Assembly (NCBI RefSeq): GCF_024347655.1
Contig: NZ_AP025515.1
Span: 682,001 to 746,000, forward strand
Direction of reading: 5' to 3'
Source: Vibrio toranzoniae
Lineage (GTDB): Bacteria; Pseudomonadota; Gammaproteobacteria; Enterobacterales; Vibrionaceae
DNA length: 64,000 nt
Shown here: positions 54,193 through 62,055 of the stretch, piece after piece
Numbering within the stretch: position 1 is the first letter of the stretch
How the letters are laid out: every line of letters starts with the position of its first letter
The notes under the pieces: generated by a model
Databases searched by the model: none
What the model saw: only the letters and a program-made list of their open reading frames with translations
Told to the model about the DNA's origin: nothing
Made by a program: the position numbers and the translations under genes

Positions 54193-54435
54193 ATGAGTTT
54201 TGAAAAATTAAACATAAGAAATGTTGTAAATAACTACTGGTATGGCAAGCAACCACATTTGACATACAGAAAGACTCGATACCCCATAAGCAGTGGTATT
54301 TTGATCACAGCGCCCGGCAGAAACGACTCAGGCAGGTACTCTATTAGAACAGATCCTACAATTTGCTTGCATAGAGAAGAAGCACTTGGTTTGTTCAACA
54401 ATTATATTCAGGAAATGGAATCTGGCAGTAAGTAA
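54193..54435 (+). CDS. Small hypothetical protein
   Basis: An 80-residue basic, hydrophilic protein with aromatic-rich NNYWYGKQPHLTY near the start. No signal peptide, membrane segment or known motif is seen. The ribosome site is poor (only GGA about 8 nt before the ATG). It is isolated between a terminator and a decayed regulator, in an AT-rich stretch that may be acquired. Coding is plausible but not certain. Confidence 0.45.
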   Translation: MSFEKLNIRNVVNNYWYGKQPHLTYRKTRYPISSGILITAPGRNDSGRYSIRTDPTICLHREEALGLFNNYIQEMESGSK

Positions 54436-54496
54436 TATGCCTCGTCACCTTTAACAGAGTTGATCTTCCTTTACTTCAGAACAGTGAATAATTTAT

Positions 54497-54720
54497 CTAA
54501 CTCTGATACTTCTCCAGCTTGTTGTAGAGCGTTTTTACGCTTATTCCTAAATATTCTGATGTTTCTTTTTTGTTGCCTTCATTTTCTTCAAGAGTGTTCA
54601 TCTCTAATCGTATCGTCCGCTCTGAGGGTGCGATACAAGTTATGCATTGGTCTTTGATGAGCCGACTAAAATACCAAACTGGTCTAAGTCACTTGTGGAT
54701 ATTTTTCTCCTCTTCCTGCT
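54497..54720 (-). pseudogene. Remnant of an NtrC-type sigma-54-dependent regulator
   Basis: On the minus strand a frame ending at the TAG at 54497-54499 reads PSERTIRLEMNTLEENEGN, then KKETSEYLGISVKTLYNKLE. This is the Fis-type helix-turn-helix end of an NtrC-family regulator. A further piece just upstream, in another frame, reads DLDQFGILVGSSK, like the start of the sigma-54 AAA+ domain. The roughly 230-residue ATPase core between them is missing and the frames are broken. I conclude it is a deletion-decayed gene. The region 54436-54988 contains nothing else convincing. Confidence 0.65.
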
Positions 54721-54988
54721 TTTCTTCCACATTTTTTGTGAATAATACTGAGTGAGTATTTAAAATGATAGATAAAAATCGAGCAATATTATTATGGTGT
54801 ATCACTAATTCGGACGAGGTAAATATTTATATTTTTTACAAATACTCCTTGTAAATTATTCATCCTCCATCATTGAAAATATTAATACTATTTTTGTTTT
54901 TCATATAAACCCTTTAAATTCAATCGCTTGAATTTTTGGCATATAGTTTGCTTTAGTGATAATACAAGTACAAAAAAGGAGATAAATG

Positions 54989-55537
54989 ATGAAAAATTTT
55001 GCAAGTAAAATTCTACTAACAACGGTTATTGCTACTTCTTCTTCTGCAGCGGTTGCAGATAGCATGTGGAAAGAAGATACGCTAGATGCTTGGATTGATG
55101 GTAAAGCAGAAACGACACTATTACTTAATTCTAATTTGAACTCTTTTGATATTAACACTTATGTTAAAGACCAGGTTGTAACTTTAACGGGCTCAGTTGA
55201 AAACCAGACAGAAAAAGCCCTTGCCGAAGAATTAGTACTAAGTTTTGATGATGTTAAGTCGGTGAAGAATGAACTTACGGTCATCGATAATGAAAAAGAT
55301 AAAAATAAAGAATCAACACAGGTCTTAACGGATACCAAAATAACGACCATTGTTAAGACTCGACTATTAATGAATACGGGAGTCAGTGGTACTGATATTG
55401 AAGTGGAAACTAAAGAAAACACTGTGGTATTAAAGGGTTCAGTGACGTCAGATACGGAACATGACCTTGCGCTATCTATTGCTCGTAATACATCCGATGT
55501 TGATAAGGTCATTGATAAAATTGAAGTAATTCAATAA
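54989..55537 (+). CDS. Periplasmic protein with two BON domains (OsmY-like)
   Basis: A 182-residue exported protein. The signal peptide ends near AAVADS (about residue 24). Two BON domains follow (about 33-95 and 113-180), each with the VVTLTGSV or VVLKGSV strand and a terminal VxxVxxxxxVI segment. OsmY-type proteins act in envelope stress and outer-membrane maintenance. Of two adjacent ATGs, 54989 has the better 7-nt spacing from AGGAG. It is first of a set of small envelope genes on the plus strand. Confidence 0.85.
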   Translation: MKNFASKILLTTVIATSSSAAVADSMWKEDTLDAWIDGKAETTLLLNSNLNSFDINTYVKDQVVTLTGSVENQTEKALAEELVLSFDDVKSVKNELTVIDNEKDKNKESTQVLTDTKITTIVKTRLLMNTGVSGTDIEVETKENTVVLKGSVTSDTEHDLALSIARNTSDVDKVIDKIEVIQ

Positions 55538-55569
55538 TAAATTCACCAACAGATATAAGAGAGATCATT

Positions 55570-55740
55570 ATGCTTCGCTGGACTTTAATATTTTTTATTC
55601 TTGCCATCATAGCAGCTTTATTTGGATTTGGTGGTATAGCAGGCGCTGCGGCAACAGTAGCTAAAGTTATGTTTTATATATTTGCTATTTCGCTGCTTGT
55701 ATCGGTGATAATGAGTTTAGTTAACAAAGATAAGAGTTAG
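55570..55740 (+). CDS. YtjA-family (DUF1328) small membrane protein
   Basis: A 56-residue protein starting MLRWTLIFFILAIIAALFGF, with two hydrophobic segments and a GGIAGAAA turn between them, ending in NKDKS. This is a full-length member of the YtjA/DUF1328 family. An AGAGAGATC stretch precedes the ATG. It lies 32 bp after the BON gene and 8 bp before the lipoprotein gene. The function is unknown; it is commonly found with stress genes. Confidence 0.85.
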   Translation: MLRWTLIFFILAIIAALFGFGGIAGAAATVAKVMFYIFAISLLVSVIMSLVNKDKS

Positions 55741-55748
55741 GATTTTTT

Positions 55749-55946
55749 ATGAATATAAGCACAGTTATTTTCCGTTTCCTATTGGCAACAGGTTTTGCTT
55801 TTACGCTTTCCGCATGTAGTGACGACGGCCCCTTAGAGAAAGCTGGTGAAAGCGCTGATGAAGCGGTAGAGGAAGCTCAAAATCAGATAGAGGACGGCTG
55901 TGAGAACGTGAAAGAGCAACTTGGTACGGAAGATCAGGACTGCTAA
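55749..55946 (+). CDS. Small acidic lipoprotein (entericidin-like)
   Basis: A 65-residue lipoprotein precursor. The signal peptide ends in the lipobox LSAC (Cys at about residue 23). Asp residues follow at +2 and +3, which in enterobacteria would favour inner-membrane retention. The mature part is very acidic and helical (AGESADEAVEEAQNQIED) and carries two further Cys. The layout recalls entericidin/YgdI-type small lipoproteins, but the match is loose. Confidence 0.72.
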   Translation: MNISTVIFRFLLATGFAFTLSACSDDGPLEKAGESADEAVEEAQNQIEDGCENVKEQLGTEDQDC

Positions 55947-56010
55947 AAGGCATTAACTCACGAATTAAATCATCCGATCCTCATAAAAAGAATTGAAGCA
56001 GGAGCTAGAT

Positions 56011-56439
56011 ATGAAAAACATATTTGATGTGCTTAAAGACAGCCATGAGAAGCAACGGCTTTTGATGGATGCGATACTCCAAACATCAGGTGATACTCAG
56101 GCTAGGCAAGAGTTCTATTCCAATCTTAAAGAAGAATTAACTAAGCATGCGGTCGCGGAAGAGCGCCACTTCTACGCACCTTTAATAGAGAGTGATCAAT
56201 CCGTTGATATGACTAGGCACGGTATTGCTGAACACCACGGTATTGATAAGGTGCTTGCTCAGCTCGATGACACCGAAATGTCCTCACCAACTTGGCTCAC
56301 ACTGATGAAGACACTTAAACACAAAGTAGAGCATCATTTAGAAGAAGAAGAGCAGCATTTCTTTCAAACGGCTGGCAAAGTTTTAGACTCAGATCAGAAA
56401 GAAACTTTGGCTCTAAAATATGAGCAAGAGATGGCTTGA
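56011..56439 (+). CDS. Hemerythrin-like (HHE) domain protein
   Basis: A 142-residue cytoplasmic four-helix-bundle protein. Iron ligands are visible as His in DSHEKQRLLMD, His and Glu in KHAVAEERHFY, His in AEHHGIDKVL, and the HKVEHHLEEEEQHFF series. Such proteins bind a di-iron centre and have been linked to oxygen, NO or iron-sulfur stress. The ATG at 56011 follows AGGAG. It ends in a strong terminator and is the last of the four-gene BON group. Confidence 0.85.
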   Translation: MKNIFDVLKDSHEKQRLLMDAILQTSGDTQARQEFYSNLKEELTKHAVAEERHFYAPLIESDQSVDMTRHGIAEHHGIDKVLAQLDDTEMSSPTWLTLMKTLKHKVEHHLEEEEQHFFQTAGKVLDSDQKETLALKYEQEMA

Positions 56440-56493
56440 TTCGAAGTGTCACCTATGTTGGATAGTGAAGCGTAGGTTTTAGTTTAACAACTT

Positions 56494-56517
56494 GGGCCCA
56501 TTTATGGGCCCGCTTTT
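56494..56517 (+). terminator. Terminator after the hemerythrin gene
   Basis: GGGCCCA (56494-56500), loop TTTA, TGGGCCC (56505-56511), then GCTTTTTT. Confidence 0.9.
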
Positions 56518-56545
56518 TTATACACAGAGAAATTAAGGCCTCACT

Positions 56546-56743
56546 ATGTTTATCGTTAAGTACTATATACTCATTGCTATCGCTTGTTTTTCTATAGCAG
56601 CATTTGTTCCCAATGTATTATTCAGCTTACTATTGGTTTGGTCAGGGTTATCGATGTCTATCGTTAGTGCAGCCTATATCTTCGAGATGCCATCCATATT
56701 TAGAAAAAATAGTGATGGCAAAATAGCCTGGTGGATCAGGTGA
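56546..56743 (+). CDS. N-terminal membrane part of a split phosphatase/lipid kinase
   Basis: A 65-residue frame with two hydrophobic segments (about 5-25 and 27-47), ending GKIAWWIR before a TGA at 56741-56743. The next codon is GTG and the same frame continues for another 472 codons. Proteins of this architecture normally have such a membrane segment attached, so I read this as the displaced N-terminus of the following gene. Whether the TGA is a mutation, a reinitiation point or a sequencing error cannot be told. TTAAGGCCTCACT precedes the ATG. Confidence 0.6.
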   Translation: MFIVKYYILIAIACFSIAAFVPNVLFSLLLVWSGLSMSIVSAAYIFEMPSIFRKNSDGKIAWWIR

Positions 56744-58165
56744 GTGTTTATTCCTTTTTTTCTAGGTATTCGTTTATACAATACTTGGGCTATAAAAAGA
56801 GATAAAGTCGATCCCATACAGCAGGTGGGAGAAGGTTTATATGTTTCTCGACGTCTACTCCTCTCCGATTTGTCATTTCTACAATCTCAAAACATAACGT
56901 GTATTGTTGATGTCACCGCAGAATTTTCGGGGTTAGAGAGTGCGATGACCAGCGAAGAGTTTCATTACCTCAATACCCCGGTGCTTGACCATCAAGCCCC
57001 TAAGTTACGCAAGCTTAAACATGCTCTTAATTGGATAGATACTCAGATAAGCCAATCAAGGTCCGTAGTTGTTCATTGTGCACTTGGCCGTGGTCGCTCT
57101 GTGTTTGTGTTTGTGGTTGCAGCATACCTGTTAGCGAAAAATCCATCTCTGAGCGTGGAACAAGTGCTCAAAAATATCAATGATGTACGAAGCACGGCAC
57201 AGTTGAACAAAAAGCAACTAAAGGTGCTGAATGCTATCAGTGATAAGGGGCTGCTCAATCTTGAAGACAAATGCTGCCTAATTGCTAACCCTGTTGCAGG
57301 TGGAGGCAAATGGCAAACGAGTGAGCAGCAGGTTATTCGAGAGCTTACCCAAAAGTTCAATTTAGACATAGTGACCACCAGTAAAGACGTATCAGCGGAA
57401 TCTCTAGCCGAACAAGCAAAAGCTCGAAATACTTCTCATATCATCGTCTCTGGCGGAGACGACACCGTCAGCGAGGTGGCAAGACAAATCGCGGGGACAG
57501 ACACGGCACTCGGAATTATCCCATTGGGTACGGCAAATGCTTTATGCCATGTGCTCTATGGTTTTGCGACAAAAGTATCACCGGTTGAAAAGGCCTGCGA
57601 GGCTATTCTATCTGGCAAGTCTAAAAAAATGGATTTGGCGTACTGTAACGACCAGCCAATACTGCTTATTCTTGGTATTGGGTTTGAAGAGAAGATGATT
57701 GATTACGCTCATCGTGAACAGAAAAATAAAAATGGCCAACTTGCTTACTTGTCGGGTTTATTTTCTGCGGTTGTAGCAGGAGAAAGCCAGTGGTTTGAAG
57801 TCACTAAGGATGGGGAGCCAACACGAGAAGCTGAATTACAAAGCTTAGTGGTTGCCAACACGTCGCCTTTTAGCACGCTCCTTGCCCAAGGGGGGAAAGA
57901 GCCAAGACCTGATGATGGTCAATTGCATATTACCTATTTAGAAAATACCGCTTCGCTTGGAGAAAGAGCGTTAGCGCTGTCTGATGTGTTGCTTTCAAGC
58001 TTAGGCCTCAAAGAACAAGTCTCATTTTTTGACTATGAGCCTGCAAAGCAAGTCAAAATAGACTCAAATCGACCGATCCACTATGTCATTGATGGAGAAA
58101 AGTTCTCCGCTGAATCACTTGAGATAAGCATCAAAAGCCAAGCTTTATCCGTTTGCATTCCATAG
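56744..58165 (+). CDS. Dual-specificity phosphatase fused to diacylglycerol-kinase-like domain
   Basis: A 473-residue frame starting with GTG directly after the TGA at 56741. Residues 1-15 are hydrophobic. About 30-165 is a dual-specificity phosphatase domain with the Cx5R loop HCALGRGRS (Cys 112, Arg 118). About 175-470 is a diacylglycerol/sphingosine-kinase-like catalytic domain with ANPVAGGGK, SGGDDTVSE (237-241) and IPLGTANAL. The usual nucleotide motif GGDGT reads GGDDT here. The fused family presumably acts on phospholipids at the inner membrane; substrates are unknown. It is probably one gene with 56546-56743. Confidence 0.8.
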   Translation: MFIPFFLGIRLYNTWAIKRDKVDPIQQVGEGLYVSRRLLLSDLSFLQSQNITCIVDVTAEFSGLESAMTSEEFHYLNTPVLDHQAPKLRKLKHALNWIDTQISQSRSVVVHCALGRGRSVFVFVVAAYLLAKNPSLSVEQVLKNINDVRSTAQLNKKQLKVLNAISDKGLLNLEDKCCLIANPVAGGGKWQTSEQQVIRELTQKFNLDIVTTSKDVSAESLAEQAKARNTSHIIVSGGDDTVSEVARQIAGTDTALGIIPLGTANALCHVLYGFATKVSPVEKACEAILSGKSKKMDLAYCNDQPILLILGIGFEEKMIDYAHREQKNKNGQLAYLSGLFSAVVAGESQWFEVTKDGEPTREAELQSLVVANTSPFSTLLAQGGKEPRPDDGQLHITYLENTASLGERALALSDVLLSSLGLKEQVSFFDYEPAKQVKIDSNRPIHYVIDGEKFSAESLEISIKSQALSVCIP

Positions 58166-58205
58166 TCACTGATCACAAGACCAATCATGAATGAAGGACA
58201 TCACC

Positions 58206-59120
58206 ATGGAGATGAATCTCTCTTTCGACATTGAGAAGTTTAACCATTTAATTGAGCAAAAGCTGGAGCATTGGCTTGTTGAAACCATCAAGTTGATTCC
58301 TAATCTTATTGTTGCGCTCTTTACGTTGTTTACTTTTATCTTTATCGCCAACCTAGGCGGTCGATTATTTAGGAACTTGAGCAACCGAGTCGTAGATTCA
58401 AAGGAAGCAACCAACTTATTAGCATCGATTGTTAAAGTGATCATTATAACCGTTGGTTTTTTTGTCGCTTTAGACTTTGTTGGATTGCAAGGTACGGTTA
58501 CATCACTCCTAGCAGGGGCGGGTATTTTGGGGCTTGCTATTGGTTTTGCTTTTCAAGATATGACCGAAAACCTGATTTCAGGGATCACGATGAGTATCCG
58601 CAAGCCATTTAAAATAGGCGATATTGTCGAATCCAACAGCGTTATGGGGCAAGTTATTCAAATTAATTTGCGCAATACTCTTGTAGAGACGTTTTCAGGT
58701 CAGCACGTCATGATTCCAAATAAAATGGTTTTTCGTAACATATTGACGAACTACAGCCGAAAAGGTCTCAGAAAAATAGAAATTCCTGTCGGTATCTCAT
58801 ACGCGGACTGTCCTAATTTAGCGAACAAAGTAATAATAGAAGCTATTAATCAAAAACCTTATGTAAGCAACCCCGAAGACACAGCGGTTCATGCTGCCAG
58901 TTTCGCCGATAGTAGCATCAATTTGTTGGTATGGTTTTGGATTGATTACCCTGGCGACTTTGGTTACATGGAAGCACAAAATGACAGCATTGTAGCGATT
59001 AAGGAATCACTGTCGGATGCTGGTATCACGATTCCGTTTCCTATTCGAACACTGGACTTTGAGGCGAAAGGAGGAGAAAGCCTATCAAGCATAGTGACGA
59101 ATAATTTCGCTAAGATGTAA
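58206..59120 (+). CDS. MscS-family mechanosensitive channel
   Basis: A 304-residue inner-membrane protein of small MscS type: three hydrophobic segments in the first 110 residues. The pore helix reads LLAGAGILGLAIGFAFQDM, and the beta domain begins ISGITMSIRKPFKIGDIVE. The C-terminal alpha/beta domain ends near IPFPIRTLDFE. It opens under membrane tension to release solutes. The ATG at 58206 follows AAGGA at a 7-nt spacing; an ATG at 58191 lacks a site. It lies 40 bp after the lipid-kinase gene and may be co-transcribed. Confidence 0.9.
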   Translation: MEMNLSFDIEKFNHLIEQKLEHWLVETIKLIPNLIVALFTLFTFIFIANLGGRLFRNLSNRVVDSKEATNLLASIVKVIIITVGFFVALDFVGLQGTVTSLLAGAGILGLAIGFAFQDMTENLISGITMSIRKPFKIGDIVESNSVMGQVIQINLRNTLVETFSGQHVMIPNKMVFRNILTNYSRKGLRKIEIPVGISYADCPNLANKVIIEAINQKPYVSNPEDTAVHAASFADSSINLLVWFWIDYPGDFGYMEAQNDSIVAIKESLSDAGITIPFPIRTLDFEAKGGESLSSIVTNNFAKM

Positions 59121-59149
59121 TTGTTCATGAGCACACGTCACACGGCCTC

Positions 59150-59308
59150 TTATGATGTTGGCGGTGTTTGCTTGTCATTGTTAACCTCAGTTTGAGCCAA
59201 GCCATTGCCATCACCCTGATTTTCAGTGCTTGTGATGTTAAGCGATGGCTTTTCTGGTTTTCGGCAGTACTCAATCCATTCGAAGAAGTAAGATAGGCAT
59301 GAAACCAT
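59150..59308 (-). CDS. Possible small protein of 52 residues
   Basis: A minus-strand frame from the ATG at 59306-59308 to the TAA at 59150-59152. The first part is Cys- and aromatic-rich (MVSCLSYFFEWIEYC), the rest polar (NITSTENQGDGNGLAQTEVN). AGG lies 8 nt before the ATG. The composition looks more protein-like than the competing 86-codon frame over the same bases. It could be a real small membrane-associated protein or a relic. No family is recognised. Confidence 0.3.
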   Translation of the reverse strand: MVSCLSYFFEWIEYCRKPEKPSLNITSTENQGDGNGLAQTEVNNDKQTPPTS

Positions 59309-59757
59309 GCAAATACCTGTGTTGTGAACGCATTATCTGAGGGTACTTTGCAATGAGTATCCATGATAAACCCTTTGGGCAACATAGCCTATCCCAAACG
59401 ACTAATAGCTTCGTTTTCATGCTCTCACCTTAACTGGTAATTAGAGTCATCACATCTATTTTAAAATTTCACTAAATAATAGGTGGTTTCGAATCGAGTT
59501 TAGAAAAATCTATGTTTATTATTTTTTTGAAAAAGTTACATAACAACAAGAATATTTTTCACGGTGTGTATTTACCTTAATATTAAAATGTTTTTATAAG
59601 GTAATAAATAGATTAATTTTTCTTCCTTTATCGATATTCAACCGGGTTTTGTTAATGTTATGTTAGTTTTAGTATGCTTTTAGTGGTTTTTAAAGTTGGC
59701 ATTTCTTTTGCTCTATATAAATCGATATTTGAATGGAACTTATATTAGGAGAACGAA
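59309..59757. other. AT-rich spacer before the outer-membrane barrel gene
   Basis: About 450 bp with long A/T runs and no convincing gene. It presumably holds the promoter of the barrel gene; I could not pick a clear one. Confidence 0.4.
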
Positions 59758-60321
59758 ATGAAAAGCAATGTTGTTACTTTGATTAGCCTTTTTACTTTAA
59801 CAACCTTTAATACTCTTTCACACGCTGCGGACTCCAACGAGCATGGTGTTTATGTGGGTGCCAACTATGGTTATTTGAAAGTTGATGGGCAAGATGACTT
59901 TGATGATGACAGCGATGCTACTCAAGGTTTAGTCGGTTATCGTTTTAACCCTTACTTAGCGTTAGAGGGGGGGTATATTGATTTTGGTAGCTATGGTAAT
60001 AATTTAGCTAATACCGAAACAGACGGCTATACCGCTGCTCTAAAAGTTATAGCTCCTATTGCTAAGCGTGTTGATCTTTACGCAAAAGGTGGTCAAATGT
60101 GGTACACGACAGACTACAATATTGCGGACTTCAGGGGCAGTAAAGACGACGAAGGTGTATTCGCTGGCGCCGGTGTGGGTTTCAAAGTGACAGATCAATT
60201 CTTAATCAATGCTGAATATATGTGGTACGACGTAGAACTCAATGCAGAGAATGTTACGAATGGTGCAAGCACAGAAACAGATTTTAACCAAGTATCGTTA
60301 GGTGTGGAATATCGATTCTAA
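59758..60321 (+). CDS. OmpA-like outer-membrane beta-barrel protein
   Basis: A 187-residue precursor with a signal peptide ending near LSHAAD (about residue 24) and an eight-strand barrel pattern of alternating residues (VYVGANYGYLKV, VGYRFNPYLALEGGYIDFG, VDLYAKGGQMWY, FAGAGVGFKV). It ends in VSLGVEYRF with the terminal Phe needed for assembly. There is no periplasmic OmpA domain. Loops are acidic (DDFDDDSDA). AGGAGAACGA precedes the ATG. Similar small barrels are often stress-induced; no ligand is inferred. Confidence 0.87.
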   Translation: MKSNVVTLISLFTLTTFNTLSHAADSNEHGVYVGANYGYLKVDGQDDFDDDSDATQGLVGYRFNPYLALEGGYIDFGSYGNNLANTETDGYTAALKVIAPIAKRVDLYAKGGQMWYTTDYNIADFRGSKDDEGVFAGAGVGFKVTDQFLINAEYMWYDVELNAENVTNGASTETDFNQVSLGVEYRF

Positions 60322-60516
60322 TGCGGTTCATAAGACTGAGTTTAATAAAGTGGTGTTAGGATCTGGATGTGTTTTATAGCAGGGTGGGCTATTTCTAAGC
60401 TAATCAAATAATCCCGAATGATGCATGAAGAGGAAAGTTATTATGATCTATTGACAAAGAGAGGCGCAGTTAGCTTTTAAGGCTCAATCCGTATCACTTT
60501 GAAGGATGAAAATTTC

Positions 60517-61098
60517 ATGCTTAAAATACTAAAACGAAAAGCCAAAGACTTGATTGAGTCTCAAAATATGTTGAGTGGTGTTTTCACTGCCTCTCTTCTT
60601 GAATCTACGATTGTACCTATTCCATTGGAAGTATTGCTTATTCCGTTGTTGCAAAAACGACGCGATAAGCTTTGGCAAGTTGCACTTATCGCGACTCTAG
60701 GCTGTGTTGTCGGCGCACTGTTGGGGTATGCGTTTGGTTACTATATTTTCGAACTACTACGTGACTGGGTAGTCACTCATTGGGTAACAGAGCAAAAATT
60801 AGATACTGCCATGCTACGGATAAGAACCGAGGGTTTCTGGTTTGTCATGACCTTGGGCATCGCACCCATTCCTTTCCAAATTGCTATGTTGGCAGCAGGA
60901 GCTACTCATTTTTCACTCCCTTTATTTCTACTCGCTACAGGCTTATCTCGTGCCATTAGGTACTTTGGTATCGCGTTGGTAGTATATATTGCTGGGAACA
61001 AAGCAGAAGAACTGATAAAAAAATATCAATTTGCAACATTAGGCCTTATAACGTTAGTATTAATAGTCGCTTGGTACCTAAGTATGAATGGTAGATAG
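60517..61098 (+). CDS. DedA/YqaA-like membrane protein
   Basis: A 193-residue inner-membrane protein of the VTT/DedA-related YqaA group. It has an amphipathic start, then the ESTIVPIPLEVLLIPLLQ re-entrant-type segment and several hydrophobic helices. The second conserved block is LGIAPIPFQIAMLAAGAT and the third LSRAIRYFGIALVVYIAG. DedA-type proteins are thought to act as lipid flippases or in membrane homeostasis; that role here is inference. The ATG at 60517 is preferred over a TTG at 60499. Confidence 0.82.
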   Translation: MLKILKRKAKDLIESQNMLSGVFTASLLESTIVPIPLEVLLIPLLQKRRDKLWQVALIATLGCVVGALLGYAFGYYIFELLRDWVVTHWVTEQKLDTAMLRIRTEGFWFVMTLGIAPIPFQIAMLAAGATHFSLPLFLLATGLSRAIRYFGIALVVYIAGNKAEELIKKYQFATLGLITLVLIVAWYLSMNGR

Positions 61099-61548
61099 TT
61101 TACTGGTGTTCATTGAAGGTTCGATTACTCGCATTAGCTTTCTTTTGTGAACCTTTCGAGTATTTACCACTCCAGTTAACTAGATTATTAGTTAACAACA
61201 TGGATGAACAGCATTGCTTGCGCAGAAACTCCCCCAAAAAGCCAAACTTCAAGGACTCTTATAATTGGAGAATAAGTTTATCGACTTAACGAGTAAATCT
61301 GAGCAAGATATTATCCTTCCCCTGAAACGTTTATGCCCTCCCTTGTATTACAACTTATTTATCTCACAACATTACCGATAACGTTCCTGTATTTAGACAT
61401 AGTTACTGTATTACTTTACGAAACGACACCATTAATACTCATTCCGCATACAGTCAATAAATACCTCCATAGCAGGGGTTACACACTTTCCTGCATGGTA
61501 ACCGCACTGTGGTTTGACCATCTGTGGCTTATCGGTGAACTTAAGTTC
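61099..61548. other. Gene-poor spacer
   Basis: No supported gene. The frame at 61333-61554 lacks a ribosome site and overlaps the LysR remnant; its composition looks like translated spacer. Confidence 0.4.
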
Positions 61549-62055
61549 TTATAAGCTGCCATCTTGCAATTCTTTTTTGACAGTAAAGCGAGGTAGATAA
61601 GAGATGCCAATATTGCTTTCGACACAATTTTTGATGGTGTTGATGCTGCTTAGCTCAATCATATTATCGATGGTGATGTTGCGCTCTTGAATCGTACTTT
61701 CAAAGATCTGTCTAAATAAACACTTGGGGCCGTTACTGATGAAACCTAAGTCAAAGTGTGTATCCCTCTCCTGTAGTTCCATCCCTTTTAACATTGGCGA
61801 GGCTATCAGTACTAAAGGCTCTTCTTTGAATTCATGAACCTTCAGCGCATTACCACTTCCCACTTGGTAGAACACACCCAAATCGGCTTTGTCAGCAATC
61901 AAATCATCTCGGATCTGACAACAATTTTGGGATTGTAGAGAGAGCTTTACCTTGGGTGCTCTTATCCTGAATTCTTTTAATACATTGGCCATTTTATAGG
62001 CAAGCTGTGTTTCAGCGACGAGTCTGCTACTTGCTTTTATCGCGTTAGTTAGCAA
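61549..62055 (-). pseudogene. Truncated LysR-type regulator (effector domain only)
   Basis: A frame of about 168 codons matching the substrate-binding half of a LysR regulator: KVKLSLQSQNCCQIRDDL, KADLGVFYQVG, LVLIASPMLKGMEL, SSINTIKNCVESNIGISYLP. The N-terminal helix-turn-helix (about 80-90 residues) is absent: upstream the frame stops at a TGA within about 45 bp, and I find no LysR-like helix-turn-helix in any minus frame to 62400. The end also looks short by several tens of residues. I call it a decayed gene. Confidence 0.65.

Noticed and set aside
56741..56743. TGA as a selenocysteine codon
   Set aside because: The flanking residues are a hydrophobic segment rather than a redox site, and no SECIS-like hairpin is obvious directly after the TGA.
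59125..59385. 86-codon minus frame as a gene
   Set aside because: Its translation looks like a shifted reading of the smaller frame over the same bases, and it has no ribosome site.
61333..61554. 73-codon plus frame as a membrane protein
   Set aside because: Its hydrophobic composition comes from an AT-rich spacer, there is no ribosome site, and it runs into the LysR remnant.
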